A stretch of DNA of 64,000 nt, taken from Globodera rostochiensis (taxonomy: Eukaryota > Nematoda > Chromadorea > Rhabditida > Heteroderidae). The stretch covers positions 3,038,001-3,102,000 of the forward strand of contig JAEVLN010000004.1 of the NCBI GenBank assembly GCA_018350325.1, in the 5' to 3' direction. Every line of letters starts with the position of its first letter. Position 1 is the first letter of the stretch. The notes under the pieces were generated by a model, which was not told where the DNA came from, did no database searches, and saw only the letters and a list, made by a program, of their open reading frames with translations. Below are positions 48,342 to 60,849 of this stretch, piece after piece. A program made the position numbers and the translations under genes.

Positions 48342-51300
48342 ATGATGTTCGACCCGCGAAATGCTACGATGGCAGCGGCTGCGCTGATGGTGGGCGCCCC
48401 TTTGGCACATACGACGGCATCGACGGCAAATTCGATGCCGTCGATGTTCGACGCGCTGTTCACCGAGTCGGCAGGCGCCGCCCGCACCGCTACTAGCCAA
48501 ACTGGGCCTACAAATGGCAAAGTACTGCTTGAACTTCATCACCAGCATCAGCAGAGGAGGCCGCCCTCCAACCGCCCGATGTATGTTTTGTATTGTCAAA
48601 CACTTTTACAGTCCTTTTATTTAAGTACCGATCAACATTCTTCGTGCCATCGACGTCCCTCTCCGTGCTCGCCCTGCTCCGTACCGCTCCCCGTCTCCTC
48701 AGTGTTCCGCATCGACACGCTGCTTGACTCATCGTCCTCTTCCGCGTCGCCTACGGAAAGTGTAGTGCCACCAAGCCACGCCGTGCCACAATTACTTGTC
48801 CAGCCACAGCCAGCCCCCAACGGTGTCCTCCTCCAACATGTGCCACCGCCAACGGCACTCGTCTTCCAGCAGACGGTGCAGCATCTGCTTGCACAGATGG
48901 GCGTGTTCGGCGCCGGTGGCACGTCAACAACGCCGCCAAACACATTCTTTGGCTCGCCGTTGACGGAAGAGAACGGCACGGCCGGCGGCGGCAAAGGGGC
49001 GACGGACGTTGGCGGTTAGTCCGACAGTTTTGCGGCATTTTAAACACCATCACTCCTATTTTATGAGTTGAAAGAGAGACCCTTCCAATCTCCACGGCTT
49101 CCACACGTTTTAAGCAATTCTTTTGCTTCCTCACTTTCACCCCATTGTGTCGGTTCCGCAAAATGTTCTTCTTCCACGCTAATTACGATGCTAATTGTCC
49201 ACTTAAGAGCAATTTGTTGCTGGTAGGGGGGGGGGGGGATCATCCGATCATTCGCCCCCCCCCGTCACCATCAATCACCTCTTCTGAAAATTTGTGGTCG
49301 TCAAATTGGCGCGTCGCACCTTTTTGCGATTCGATTGATGGCAATTTCGTGCGTATTTTGTTGGGTTAGTGACAGTCGACAGACAAAGAAAGGGTCGGCT
49401 GGAAATAAAGAATAAAATGCTGTGTTCGTTCGTTCGTTTTCCCGCCGTCTCGTCTGGATTTAAGTGTAAATGGGGGGGGGGGGGACTCTCTCCGCCCGTC
49501 GATGTTCCCAACTCTCCCGGGACGCCCTCCCCATTAATAATTGCAATTGCTCCTCTCGTCGCTTTGGAGGAGGACATTTTCATCTATTCTAAGGACACAA
49601 ACACTGCCGCGGGTTGGAACGGGTTACTGTAAGGACAGGCACTTACAATTAATACAATAAATTGACTGGCGATGTTTTGATTTTGAGTACGGTAGCGCCA
49701 TTTGCTGGCTGTTGGTTGACACAGCAACTGCGAAGTACTACGGTATGAATGGTTTTGATTACGGTAGAGGTAGGGATTTTAAACCCCCAAAATGCGCCTC
49801 CTCTGAAAATCCTTCAAATGTTTGGGACAGCAATTAGCCTCGATGTGAGAGTGCGTTCAGCTGTTTCCATCCAATTCGTCCACTTTAACTCCGTCCATTC
49901 ACCCCATTCATTCCTTTGAGCGTCAATTAGCCTCACGAGAAGTGGCGAATACTGTAGAATAATTGCAATTGTCGCAAATGACGCCGATTGACCCATTTTA
50001 GTGGGGGGGGGGCCTTGGGGGAAATTGGGAAATTGCTTGAGGCGATGAACGGGGGGCTTAAAATGTGCCCTCCCCTCCCCCCCCCCCCCATTTCTTTGCC
50101 AATTTCGCACTTTCCGGTGCGCCCTGCGAGTCGATTAATCCAATTCCCATGCACAGGGCACATAATTAAGTGGAGGATTAAAGAAAGATTTGGAGATTTT
50201 GAAGGACGGGGGACGGGGGACGGGGGGATAATGGGGCACAATTGGGATGGAATTTTGGGGGACGGATATGCGCAATTGTTCGGATTTGTCCCTTGCGGAG
50301 ATTATCCGGGACCCGCAGAAGAACAGAACAGACAGTTAAACCAATTCGAGCTGACTTTCGCTTAAGAGGGCGCTTATTAACCAATTATGCGCTGAGGGAT
50401 GGCATTTTGTATCAAATTCTCTCCCACCTTTTAGGTACCATTTTTAAAATTTATTCCAATTCCCTGTGATAATTTTGTGCCATTTATTTTAATTTCTGAT
50501 CGGTTTTAACAATTTTCTGTGATCATTTTGTGCCATTTATTTCAATTCTCTGATCGGTTTTAACAATTTTCTGTGATCATTTTGTGCCATTTATTTCAAT
50601 TCTCTGATCGGTTTTTACCATTTTCTGTGATCATTTTGTGCCATTTATTTCAATTCTCTGATCATTTTGGTGCCATTATTTCCGCCATTTTCGCACCCAT
50701 TACTTTTGCATGCGAACAAAACAAACATTGGGAATGGAATCACCCAAATCATCCCATTGGGTCCCCCCCCCGTCAGAATGTCTATTAGTTGGGGGCGATT
50801 TTGTTGTTGAAACTCATCGGGCCGTGAGCCCATTATCTCTCTCCCAGTGAATGCAAAACAATGTGGGAATTGGGGGGGGGGGGGGGGGGGAATTGGGGGA
50901 CAGGTGGGGGGGGGGGGGGGGGGGGGGGGGGACATCGAGAATACCCTCCCGGCGACGATGGGATGATGATGACTGACTTTTGCGTTAATGCGTGCGCAAT
51001 TAAGTCATAAAATGAAGAAAGATCGAATGAACGAAGCATTTTTTAAGGCAAACGACGAAAGAAAGAAAATTTTGGGTTTTGGGGGAATGAAATGGGACAA
51101 ATTTTGGGGCCTTTTAAATGTGACGGCGATTTGTCGGAAAAGAAATGACAGGGCGAAGTGCCATTTCGAGCGCCTCAACATAAAAGCTGGTTGCAATTTA
51201 ATGGCCTTCCCCAGCAAAAGCCCAAATTTTCGTCGGAAGTCTTTGAAATTGAACCTTTGAGAATTTGGATTGGTCACAAATTAAAGATTTTGAAATGTTC

Positions 51301-53001
51301 AATTTTAGAACATCCGCCGCCCCACGCGCGCCATCTCTTTTCGCCCGTCGCTGTTCCTGCCCCACCAAAATAACAACGACAGCCCTCCGGGCGATGACCA
51401 GTCGGCCTTAAACCATGCCAACCGGAACAACTCGGCATCGCCGACCACCCCCATGCGTTTGTCGCCACGCTCTTCCGCCCCGCCAACGCCTTCAGAGTCT
51501 GGCACCAATGGCACAGGAGGCGGCGGCGGCGGCGGGAAGAAGGCGCGCAAGGCGAGGACCATCTTCACGGACAAACAGCTCCAGGTACGGGACAACTCTT
51601 CGGCAGTCTCGACGTAAAGACTTAGGAGTTCAAGACGAGACTGCCTTTTGCCCTTTGCCATGCCTTCTCCCGACACCAATTTAATTGCTGTTACCATTTC
51701 AGGAGCTTGAAGCGATGTTCGAAAATCACAAGTACCCAGGGACAGGCGGCAGATGTTCTAATAATTAAAATCAACAACATTTTGAGGTATTTGTCGGTGC
51801 AGGACCGAATGAATTTGGCTCAGCGAATGGGACTCAGCGACACGCAAGTGAAGACTTGGTACCAGAACAGAAGGTGAGCCACAACAAATTCTGTTTGATC
51901 AGTGCCATTTAACACAAAATGCCAAGTGTCCCCCCCCCCCTTTTTGCTTTAATTTTGCGCTTTTTGCACTCTAATGGCATACTGTAATGGTGCCATTCAT
52001 TCGGCGGCTTTTTCATGTCGTTCTGGCCGCCAAATTCACTCAATTATGCGCCGAAACAACGCGATGAGCTTCTCGGGAGCACAAATTAGCTTTAAGCACA
52101 AAGCGGGAAGCCCTGAGGGGGGGGGGGGGGTCATCCCCCCTCCCCCCCCCCCTTTCCTCTCATCCATGGGAAATTACACCGAATAAAATGGGGGGAGTGC
52201 GCTTATAAATTGATGGGTTGCATGTCAACTGGGGATTACACCATTCAGCTGGGGGTCATCCTCCGGACATCTGCAAGGAGACCCCGCCGGCGCTTTGAGT
52301 GGTTTGGTTGGATTAAAGGCAATATGATAGCGTGGATTGGTCAAGCCTAAAATGTCATTATGGCGAATCACGACACTTCGATTGCTTTGGCTCGCCAATT
52401 AAATTAATTTTCAATAATTTTGTAACGGCGCCATTCACTTTCAGAACAAAATGGAAGCGACAGAGTCAGGTGGGCACGGATCTGCTGCACGACCAGGGCA
52501 ATCTGATGGTGGTGCAGAACCTCCTGCGCCAAAACCCCAGCTACTGGCTCCAATATGCCGCCACTTTCAACCCGCTGTTCGCGCAACGACTGTTGCCCGT
52601 TGTGCTGTCCACCCATGCGCCAACCCCTGGGGGGATGGTCGGCGGAGTTATTGGTGGCACACAACCACCGGAAGAGGAAGGCGGAGGTAATGTTTACTAA
52701 AATGATAAAAAATGAAAAAAAAACATATCGTTTGATAGCCTTGGGCGGTAACAGAAGTGCCGACGAGGATGGGGGCAAAATAATGCCAAAATCGGCGGAT
52801 GGGAGAGATAAATTGCCAACTGCGCCGCCGTCGTTTTGCCGAGTATCAAAGCTGCTAATGAAGGAAGATGGGAGAGGGGAGACGCCGGAGGAGATGAACA
52901 ACGGCAGGAAGAGGCGAGTGGAGGATGGGTCCCCGGAGGGGCAATTGGGACTAAAACGGAGCAAAATGATCGGAAAAGAAAGTCGTGGGGATTTCGCGTG
53001 A
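48342..53001 (+). CDS. BarH-class homeobox transcription factor
   Basis: Nuclear DNA-binding protein. The first long exon (48342 to about 49014) is Ala/Ser/Pro-rich and contains FRIDTLL, resembling an eh1 Groucho-binding motif. A large intron (about 2.3 kb, with poly-G runs and a 55-bp repeat) follows. The homeodomain spans three exons: [16 protein letters not shown] (to about 51583), [10 protein letters not shown], and [20 protein letters not shown] followed by [15 protein letters not shown]. Both internal junctions are phase-consistent (donors CACAA|GT and CAGAAG|GT). The [23 protein letters not shown] helix 3 and the following VGxxLLxxxGN are typical of BARHL/BarH. A last intron (52687-52738) joins a Lys/Arg-rich C-terminal exon ending at TGA 53001. 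How the first exon joins the exon before the homeodomain is unresolved. Confidence 0.88.
50447..50690. repeat. Minisatellite, about 55-bp unit, 4 copies
   Basis: Four tandem copies of a unit containing CTGTGATCATTTTGTGCCAT, TTATTTCAATTCTCTGATCG and GTTTTAACAATTTT, within the large BarH intron. Copies are nearly identical; the last one is truncated. Confidence 0.88.
50872..50931 (+). repeat. Poly-G tract cluster in the BarH intron
   Basis: Runs of about 20, 5, 4 and 25 or more G separated by AATT, ACAGGT and similar short gaps, within 60 bp. It satisfies the pattern for an intramolecular G-quadruplex on the plus strand. It is the longest G tract in the window. Confidence 0.85.
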
Positions 53002-54537
53002 AATGGTTGTGCTGTTGAAGAATTATGCGGCGAAACAGAGAATATTGACCGTATTTATTGCAACACAACCACCAACTACGAACTTTTCATTTTATTGCTT
53101 TCCTTTTAAATAAATATGTCGAATTTTGCGGTTGACATCTCTCGAAATTTTTGAATTTGACATGGCGAATTGTTGTCGCTTATTGATTAGGGTTTTGCCT
53201 ATAATCGATCTGATCTCGACATTCTCTCTAATAATTTGACAATTTCGAAACCTCAGAATTACGGTTTGGGCGTCCGACCGCCGTCCAATTCAATTAATTA
53301 ATTACCATCGTTCTTCCATTACTCCCTTTTAAACCTTCCATTCATTACACCGTCCATCATTCCGCCATTGGCATGCCATGCCGTTGCCATATGGCGACAT
53401 CCCGGCCGATCTTTGAGCATTTACTCGCAGTCAGTGCATTTAAAAGGAAAATGGGTGTTCAAAGAATTATTCAAATTAGCGTTAACTGTTGGGGTGGTTG
53501 GTGTTTACGAACTGATTGCACGAGAGTCTAAACACACACTTAATTAGACGGAAGTTATCAGTGAAATTTGAAAAAGAAAAAATAAAGGACACAAAAGGCC
53601 GAAAATTGCCCCAGCGCCAACCATTCACTTCACAAACATTCGATGGAACTGCGCATTATGTACTTGTGCCAGTGATTCGACAAAAAAACCAATACAGCCC
53701 CCAATCTGGCAATTAGCGTGTCCATTTGCGATTGTCGTTTCTCGGGATGATTTCGGGCAGAGGGAATGATGGGGGGAGGGGGTGACCTTGAGCTGAGCCA
53801 AGCCAAGCCGAGCGATGGACGTAGTGGGAAGGTGGGGGGGGGGGAGGGTGGGGGTGGGGGGCATGTGCGGTGTGCCGACTCTCTGCTGGCTGATTGATGC
53901 CATTGCTTAAGGGGGGGGGCTTGAATTCTTTCAGCCCATTTTGATTAAAAAAATTCTGCCGCCTCATTTTGATGATGCCAACAACAAACAATTCACAATT
54001 CGATACGATCGAATACCGTAACTAATGCGATTGGCTCGGCATAAACTAACCCATCCGTTCTCCCCCCCCCCCCCCCATTTAATGTCGTTTGGGGAATGAG
54101 AATTAATTGTTCACCAAATTACTCGTCCACAATTCACTCTTGAATGGTTTCCGCCATTTTATCCAAAAATATGCTGCGATAGTTCAAAAACTTGCATTGC
54201 GCAAAAGGGGCCAAGCAAAGTCTGAGAAGGAAACGAACAGACGGAGGCCCTTCGGGTGCTTTTGGTTTATTCAAATTTGATTAAGCACCCTGCTTGGCCT
54301 AATGTTCGATCGGGCAAATTATAACATTGATAATGGGAAACAGATCCAACCGACTCGAAGTTGATTAGCCCCACACGCAAGACTCTGTGCCAGGTCCGGG
54401 AATGGTTTCCAGCGATTATGTGTCAATGTAAGCGTGTAGGAGCGGATCAAATACAACGAAATTTCTGTGAGTTTATTATTACCGTCTTTAAAATTGGCAT
54501 AATGTGTTTAAATGTGTCCAATGAACGGCGCATTTGT
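53002..54537. other. Intergenic, no gene seen
   Basis: Space between the converging BarH and HACD3-like genes. It has G runs near 53836 and 53910 and a C run near 54061. No gene or RNA was recognised. Confidence 0.5.
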
Positions 54538-56814
54538 TCAGTGCCGCTTCTTCTTTTCTCGGCTCCTCTTAACTGCTTCTTCCCTGCGCATCTCTTCCAT
54601 TTTGGACTTTCTCTGCTTGAGCATGTGTTTAATGAGGGTGAAGCCAACTAAAACAATAGTATGATATTAGAGTTCCGGCCCGGGTGATTTGGAAAATCCG
54701 GGTTACCCGGCTCGAGTCTCAATGAGCTGGAAAAAGCGGGCATCCGGGCCCGGGTCATTAAACCAGTGTTAATGGCGTCAAGCAGCATTAATTCTGGTAG
54801 TCTTAATTGGGTGGCAAACATAATGAAACCGGACCCGGGTTTCACTGCGCTTGCCGCCCCCCCGGTTATCCGGGCCCGGCGTTTTCAATAATATAATTTC
54901 ATTTTTAATTAATTTAAATACGAAAACATACTGAAAGGGAAAAAAGTGAATGTGAAGAATGCCAACAATAAGCCAAAATTGTAGCTGAAATTGAACGCAT
55001 TTGGGAGCCGCAGTGAATAGACGCCGGACTCGTAGTAAAATGGGACGGAGCCGAGCATTATGAGGCCTAAAATATTGGCGAAAATGGGACGAGCAAAAAA
55101 GGAAATTTCAGTGCCTTCGAGAAAAAAGCCAAGCGGATAAAGCAGCAGCCACATGTTGTAGCGGAGCCAAGTCACAACGTGCAGAGAGATGCCAAGGGTT
55201 TTCAACGCGTAATACGGATACCTTAACAGAGAAGGGGAAAGGGAAAGCGGTCATTGCAAAAAGTCTTAACAAAATAGGACAATCCTATGCCCTTCTTCAA
55301 CCTGTTAAAACTTAAATTCAGTGTGCCAAAAAGAGTACAACAAATCAAGTGACACAACTCAGCGAAATTTGATTAAAATGTAAACGCAGCATTTGAAAAG
55401 TTACCGTCAAATATATATATACCCGAGGCTAACATAAGGAGGAACCCTTTCGTTGTAAATGTTTGCACAAATGCGTTTTAAAGCATTTAAAATCTGATGC
55501 GAACATTTAGCAGAATTTTCAGACCGGAATTGTTCGGAGATCAGATAGGCGAGGATTAGAGTAAACACCGGAGACCACTGCCAACAAGGGGGACATCCGT
55601 TGATGATCATGAGCATGGCGAGACGACCCGAAACCTGTGGAATTGGAACCATAAGGTGAACCAATCCCAAAAACCTGGATAAGTGAAGCTTTGTATCCGG
55701 CACTTGTAAGTCTGGTAAAAGCGTGCAAAGCATCCAAAGATTGGAGGACAGTGACAATCAGCAGCGATCGAAAGTTTGCGGACCAAAAACCGAGCAGAAA
55801 TTCGGCTAAAATAGTCCATGTAAGAGACAAAAGTTGCAGAAATGGTCACCTCTTGGTGTTGAGACGTAATTTGCAAGAATTGAGCAGAGAATGTAAAAAG
55901 TGAAACTGAAACATAAAATTAATTGTTGGTGGACAATGCTGACATTTCGCGTAAAAACACTCAGTTTCATCAAAGCGACTATTACCGAAAAAGACTGCTC
56001 ACATGAACATGCCGATGTTGTAGAGGAAGAGGTAGGAGGAGAAGAGCATGTTAACGCGTTGCATGATCTCCTGTTCACTGAGCACCAACTTGTCCTGCTC
56101 CAAGTCCAGCTCCCTCATCAACCGCTCCATGTACTGATTCTAACAGAAACAGGCACAAAAAATGGGTTTTGCTAAAACGAATGGACCCCCCCCCCCCCTC
56201 TCTCAACCCATGGCGCTAACCCCAAAGGCGGGTCGGCCAAAGACACCTTTTTCAGTTCGGCACTTTTGTCGCCGTTATTCGCCTCTTCACCAGCCGACTG
56301 ATCGTCCGGGTCATCAGTCCACTTTTCAAAGTCGAACTTCAGCCAATGGTGCGCTTGTTTCTGCGCGTCGCGCGACAGAATGCCGTTGCCCCAGAAGGCG
56401 GGCGCGGCCTTTGACAGGCGAAACTCCACGCGGAGAGCGTCGACCCGCGTCACTTCTGGCGATTCCTCAAAATATTTGGTTCTTTCCAAGTCGAAACTGC
56501 GAATTGTCTAATTCCAAAGTCTGGACTGTGCCAATGCGTTGCGCTAACCTGGACTGCATCATAAAGTGGCAGCCGAAAAGCATATTTGCACTCCTTTTGC
56601 GAATTTGAGGGAAGTCCGAAAGACGAAAATTGCACTGAACGACCTCCATCCAAGACGAGAACATCAACGTCCTCAAAAGTGATACATATTGCCTCGAAAA
56701 ATGGTTTCAGCAAACCTTTCCCCCTTTAACATCAACTTTCAAATAAATATGTCCCGAGTCTTGCGCCCAATAAACAAATGGTCTCAGAGTTTGCTGCTTA
56801 TCCAAGCAGTCCAT
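54538..56814 (-). CDS. 3-hydroxyacyl-CoA dehydratase, HACD3 type (CS + PTPLA)
   Basis: ER membrane enzyme that performs the dehydration step of very-long-chain fatty acid elongation. ATG at 56814 starts MDCLDKQQTLRPFVYWAQDS, the beginning of an N-terminal CS/p23-like domain (IYLKVDVKG, ITFEDVDVLV, VRVEFRLSKA-type end). A linker with HHWLKFDFEKWTDDPDD and a coiled region (MERLMRELDLEQDKLVLSEQ) lead to the membrane domain: LFSSYLFLYNIGMF, IQVFGIGSPYG-like loop, FTLILAYLISEQFR|YPYYALK, and TWLRYNMWLLLYPLGFFLEG. The latter two hold the Tyr and Glu expected for catalysis. The last exon (54649 down to 54538) gives a Lys/Arg-rich tail (HMLKQRKSKMEEMRR, ending KKKRH), like the ER-retention tail of HACD3. 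The acyltransferase gene lies 650 bp upstream on the same strand. Confidence 0.88.
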
Positions 56815-57461
56815 CCAATGCGCTAACTAATGAGAAAAACAAGCCTTTTTAGCAATTCATTTTCTTCTACAAATAATTCTTGGCATATAAATGATAAAAA
56901 TTATTTGAAGGTTTGGGTTTATACCAACAGAAAACACAATAAAATAAGGATAATTTGCATTTATTGAAATTGTTTTTTCACTGTAGTAAAATGTGATGTG
57001 TTATGAACCGATATAAACCACCAAAAAGTGGGACCTGAAAACACTTAGAACAAACAATTGAAAGCGTGTCAAGGACATGACCAGTGATAAAGAGCATTTG
57101 CATCCAATGAACGGGGGGACCTCTGGAATGATTATGACCATCAGGATTGTCCAACTTGAAACATCAGAGCTAAACCCTCACTTTTTCTGCCTATTTTCCT
57201 GGTGGTAATGTGTCGCAGTTGAACAGCGAATAGAGCATTAATGAATTCATATCAAAGAAGTTGGTGTAAATATCAAAGCAAAGATGAGTTGGTATAAAAT
57301 AACAAAAAATTATGTTCCTGCATCATCGTGGATGGCTGGATGGGGGGGGGGGGGTGAGTAAGCGGAAATTTGAGTGCCGAGAAAACCGGGCAAATGAAGT
57401 GCTGGGGTTAGAATTAATCATTTCTTGACGTATGTTGAGAGATTCTCAAAAAAAGATCTGC

Positions 57462-60191
57462 TCATATGAAAATGGCGGAGAGAATGCGCCACATGGGCCG
57501 AATCCACATGTTGAAGTGAAAGTAGAAGAGGGCTAGCCAAACTAAATTAAAAAAATGGTAGAATTTTGGTTTGTTTTTAAATTTTCACTTTTAAGAGGGA
57601 GGGGGGTGTTCAAAGCCTACTAATAATGAACAGTCGTACCAATCTGAACCAACAAACAGCGGAGATCGGAAACATCGACAGTGCGTCCTCTGAGATGTGC
57701 AGAGTTGCTGTCATCGGCATTGCTCAGGAACTTCCCTGTCTTGTAAAAGTGGGCCAGCAGTTGATCCTGGAAGTTTTCTTAGTTTAGTCACACACGTGAG
57801 AGCTAATTTGTAAGTGTTGACAACCTTTTTCCTGTACTGCTCGTACAACCATTCTCTGAACAGATCGGCATCCTCGCACCACTCCTTCTTAACATGATGG
57901 ATTCGGTAGTAAACCGCGATGTTTCCTGACTCGTCAAAGGGCCAAATTCCAAGCAAACTGCGAGCAAATTGAGGCACGACTCCCCTGTGATATCCGAGCG
58001 TCACGTCCACAATATATTCAACCGGCGGAGATTCTGTCTTATTGTTGATGAACGCATTTTTAATGGCGGAAGTGTTACTGTCTTCTTCTTGCTCTGTTTT
58101 AGGACCGCAAATTTGAAGGACTGCGTGCGCTGCGCCAACCCTAAAAGTACAATAAATAATTTAAATAAATGAGAAATGAGCGACCTTGGATGAGTGCAAT
58201 GCTTGAATGGAACCAAACCTTCCTTGGCACAAAAGCGTTGCTCAGACTTCTTGATCAAAAACAATCGTGAGCCTTAACAAAAAAAAAACTATAAAATAAA
58301 AAGGAAAGCAAAACCTTCCGGATACATTACGACCCATCCGTAATTGTATTTCCAGTAATTTTTCTGCAAATGGCGCTTGAAAACTTTGAGGATTTCAGCA
58401 CGTTTGGCATCGCCAACTCCGGTTCCGTACACAAAAAAGTTGCCATGTGCAGTCCACATTGCACCTACAAAAAAAAAAAAAAAAAATTAAAATGGATGTT
58501 TTTTTTCCTACCGACTGGATTCCATTGCCAAATATTGAAGATTACCCACATGTACTAAATTAATTAAATGAATTGAACAATTGGATAAAGAGAAAAGCGC
58601 ACCTTTCCGGCAAGTGAGCCTTAAATAGTTGCACAACGCCTTCCGCAGAAGAAAACAACAAAAAGGAAAACATTAAACTCCAAAAAACGTTTTTAAACTT
58701 TATTTAATCTGCAATGAATGAAAAATAAACCGGGGTCAACCCATCTCATCAATACCCAACTCATCAACACCCAACTCATCAACAACCAAGATCGGGCAAC
58801 AACTTGCTTCAACCTTAACCGATTGAGAAATACTTAAAGCCAATCGAAAGATCTCGAAGAGTTGAAGCTAACATTAAGTTAAAGCTTAGCGATTGGACAA
58901 GTTTCAATTATGGCCAGAAAACTTGATAAAATTTAAAAATTTCGGTTTTTATGGATTTTCTGGCCATAACTTTTTTGAAACTTGTCCAATCGCTAAGCTT
59001 TAACTTAATGTTAGCTTCAACTCTTCGAGATCTTTCGATTGGCTTTAAGTATTTCTGAATCGGTTAAGGTTGAAGCAAGTTGTTGCCCGATCTTGGTTGT
59101 TGATGAGTTGGGTTGTTGATGAGTTGGGTGTTGATGAGATGGGGGAGACCCAAATAAACCATGACTTTTTGTTAAAATTTGCACTTTTTGGTTCTCTGCA
59201 TTTTACGCGTCCCATCAAAAATTACGCGTCCCAAGTCAACCAATTTACGTTTTCACAAATATAACATAGGTTAAACGAAATTTTGCGTTAAACTGGATAA
59301 TTGTGACGCATTTCTTCAAAAATATGTTGAAAAATACCCACCCGTTTCGGATACCCGTCCGATCCCTAGGCAACAGATCAGGCGAAGTCCCAGCAAATGT
59401 TTATGTTTGATTTAAAGCACTCCATGCTGCTTTTATTCCCTGGATACAGCGATAATTCACAACAACTATTATGTAAAGCAATTTTGTTTTAATGCTTTTA
59501 AATTTCTTGGGGACGTAAATAATTTTGGGACGCGTAGAATACAAAACTCAATTTTTGTTTTTATCAAAGCGCAAACCAACCCTTATCGTGGAAAGACGTC
59601 ATCAGACAAAAATGGTCCAAAAGACCCAAATGGTTGACGATGCACAATGCCCGTTTGTTCGCAATACGCGTGATGTCATCGCCGTACTCAACAACTAAAA
59701 AGACAAAATCTTATCAAAATGTTAAAGAACTTTCTAACTGCTTACTGTTTAGTCCACAATATTTTCCAGCAGACATCCATGCATCTAAATTTTTCATCGA
59801 CAAATTAAAATTGCAGCTATAATATAATCACCATTGACCAAACGGCACAACTCGTGTTCAAGTCGGTTAAACAGGGACATGCTGAAAGAAAGGATCAATT
59901 AGCACCTGGCCACCAATAGATAGCAACAAAAGACCTGATCAGTTTTAATGGTAACAGAAACAGTCCGAGTGTACAGAGGCAAGCAACAGGCACAACTATT
60001 ACATTCATGCTACAAAAGTAAAATGCAATGGCCAATGACATCCAACGACGCAAGTCGAGCATAGCGGAAATTAGCCCCAAAACACCGCTGATGTTTTGAT
60101 CGTCGTGCATGTTGCCCGGATTCGTTTCTTGGTGATGGTTCATCGATGCTGCAGCGGTTGCAGCACCCCGATCGTCGAATTTGTCAATCAT
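57462..60191 (-). CDS. Lysophospholipid acyltransferase (LPLAT/AGPAT-like)
   Basis: ER membrane acyltransferase of the PlsC family, similar to LCLAT1/ACL proteins that acylate lysophospholipids. ATG at 60191; the N-terminus has hydrophobic segments (SLAIAFYFCSMNVIVVPVAC, LCTLGLFLLPLKLI). The catalytic NHxxxxD motif is visible (CIVNHLGLLDHFCLM, about 59640), and the second conserved block reads GWVVMYPEGSRLFLIKKSEQ with EGSR in place of the usual EGTR. Further family marks are KEGLVPFKHCTHPR, VDVTLGYHRG, NIAVYYRIHHVKKEW and LFREWLYEQYRKKD. The last exon (about 57541-57462) adds a final membrane segment (VWLALFYFHFNMWIRPMW) ending IFI. The intron between the NHLGLLD exon and the next one holds a foldback element (58732-59151). 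No frame break was seen. Confidence 0.9.
58732..59151. mobile_element. Foldback (long-inverted-repeat) element in an intron
   Basis: Two arms of about 200 bp (58732-58935 and 58950-59151) are near-perfect reverse complements with a short AT-rich loop. Both outer ends carry CCCATCTCATCAA plus short CAACTCATCAA-type repeats. The element is flanked by a 9-bp direct repeat, AAATAAACC, at 58723-58731 and 59152-59160, as expected for a target duplication of Mutator-like size. It contains no protein-coding potential and sits in an acyltransferase intron. Confidence 0.8.
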
Positions 60192-60849
60192 TTAAGCAGA
60201 ATAATATTCCAAGTCTGACGAGAGTCCTAATCAGGGAATTAATCATAGTAATTGTGATTGATTGATTGATTACGCTTTCGGAATTTCGCGAAATATGGGT
60301 AATAATAGTAAAGAAGTTGGGAGTGGTGTCTGTTCTATAAATAGGGGGGTAAAACTCGTGCCCAGCGCACCATCTGCCATTGTACAGTTGCTTTCTCAAC
60401 ATGCTATTAATAAAACCTTTCTTCGTAACTAATTGTTGGTTTAATTGGCAACTGGCAGATAATTTGTGAGAGTGATTAGTGAGCGCGTGCGAATGTAGTA
60501 AAGCGGGGTTGTGCTCATTCGCCGAGCAAATTTAATTCTCCGAAATTAAACCATGTGAATTTAAAAAGAATTAGGTTTTGTACACGGGCGGCACAAAAAA
60601 AAGGAAAAAAAGCAATTGATTTTTGAACGATGTTTAAATGATTTTGGCGTTATGTTTTACACAAATAAATTAATTTGTTGTTTTTCTTTAAACGGTTTTT
60701 GAATTGTTCAAATTTTTGAAAAATAAAATGTTTTATAGAAGTGTAAAGGGTCTCTTGCATTAATGACCTCCCGTCTAAAGAAGTGCCCGGATTTCTGTAT
60801 CGTATCTTATATTTGGACTGTTTAGAATAATATATATATCATCAAAAAA
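60192..60849. promoter_or_regulatory. Divergent upstream region, acyltransferase / SMC4
   Basis: The acyltransferase (-) and SMC4 (+) genes start 658 bp apart and point away from each other, so their promoters share this interval. It contains a short GATT repeat (60257-60270), the inverted dispersed repeat copy (60585-60665), and an AT-rich TATATATAT run just before the SMC4 start (60830-60838). No defined promoter motif can be claimed. Confidence 0.4.
60585..60665 (-). repeat. Dispersed ACGCCAAA/CGTTCAA element, copy 4 (inverted)
   Basis: On the minus strand it reads ATAACGCCAAAATCATTT, AACATCGTTCAAAAATCAAT, a pyrimidine tract and TTTTTTTTGTGCCG, the same order of blocks as the copies at 14853 and 36089. 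It lies about 200 bp upstream of the SMC4 start. Confidence 0.6.

Noticed and set aside
48174..49161. Minus-strand Arg/Ser-rich frames opposite the first BarH exon
   Set aside because: Antisense shadows of the GC-rich BarH coding exon.
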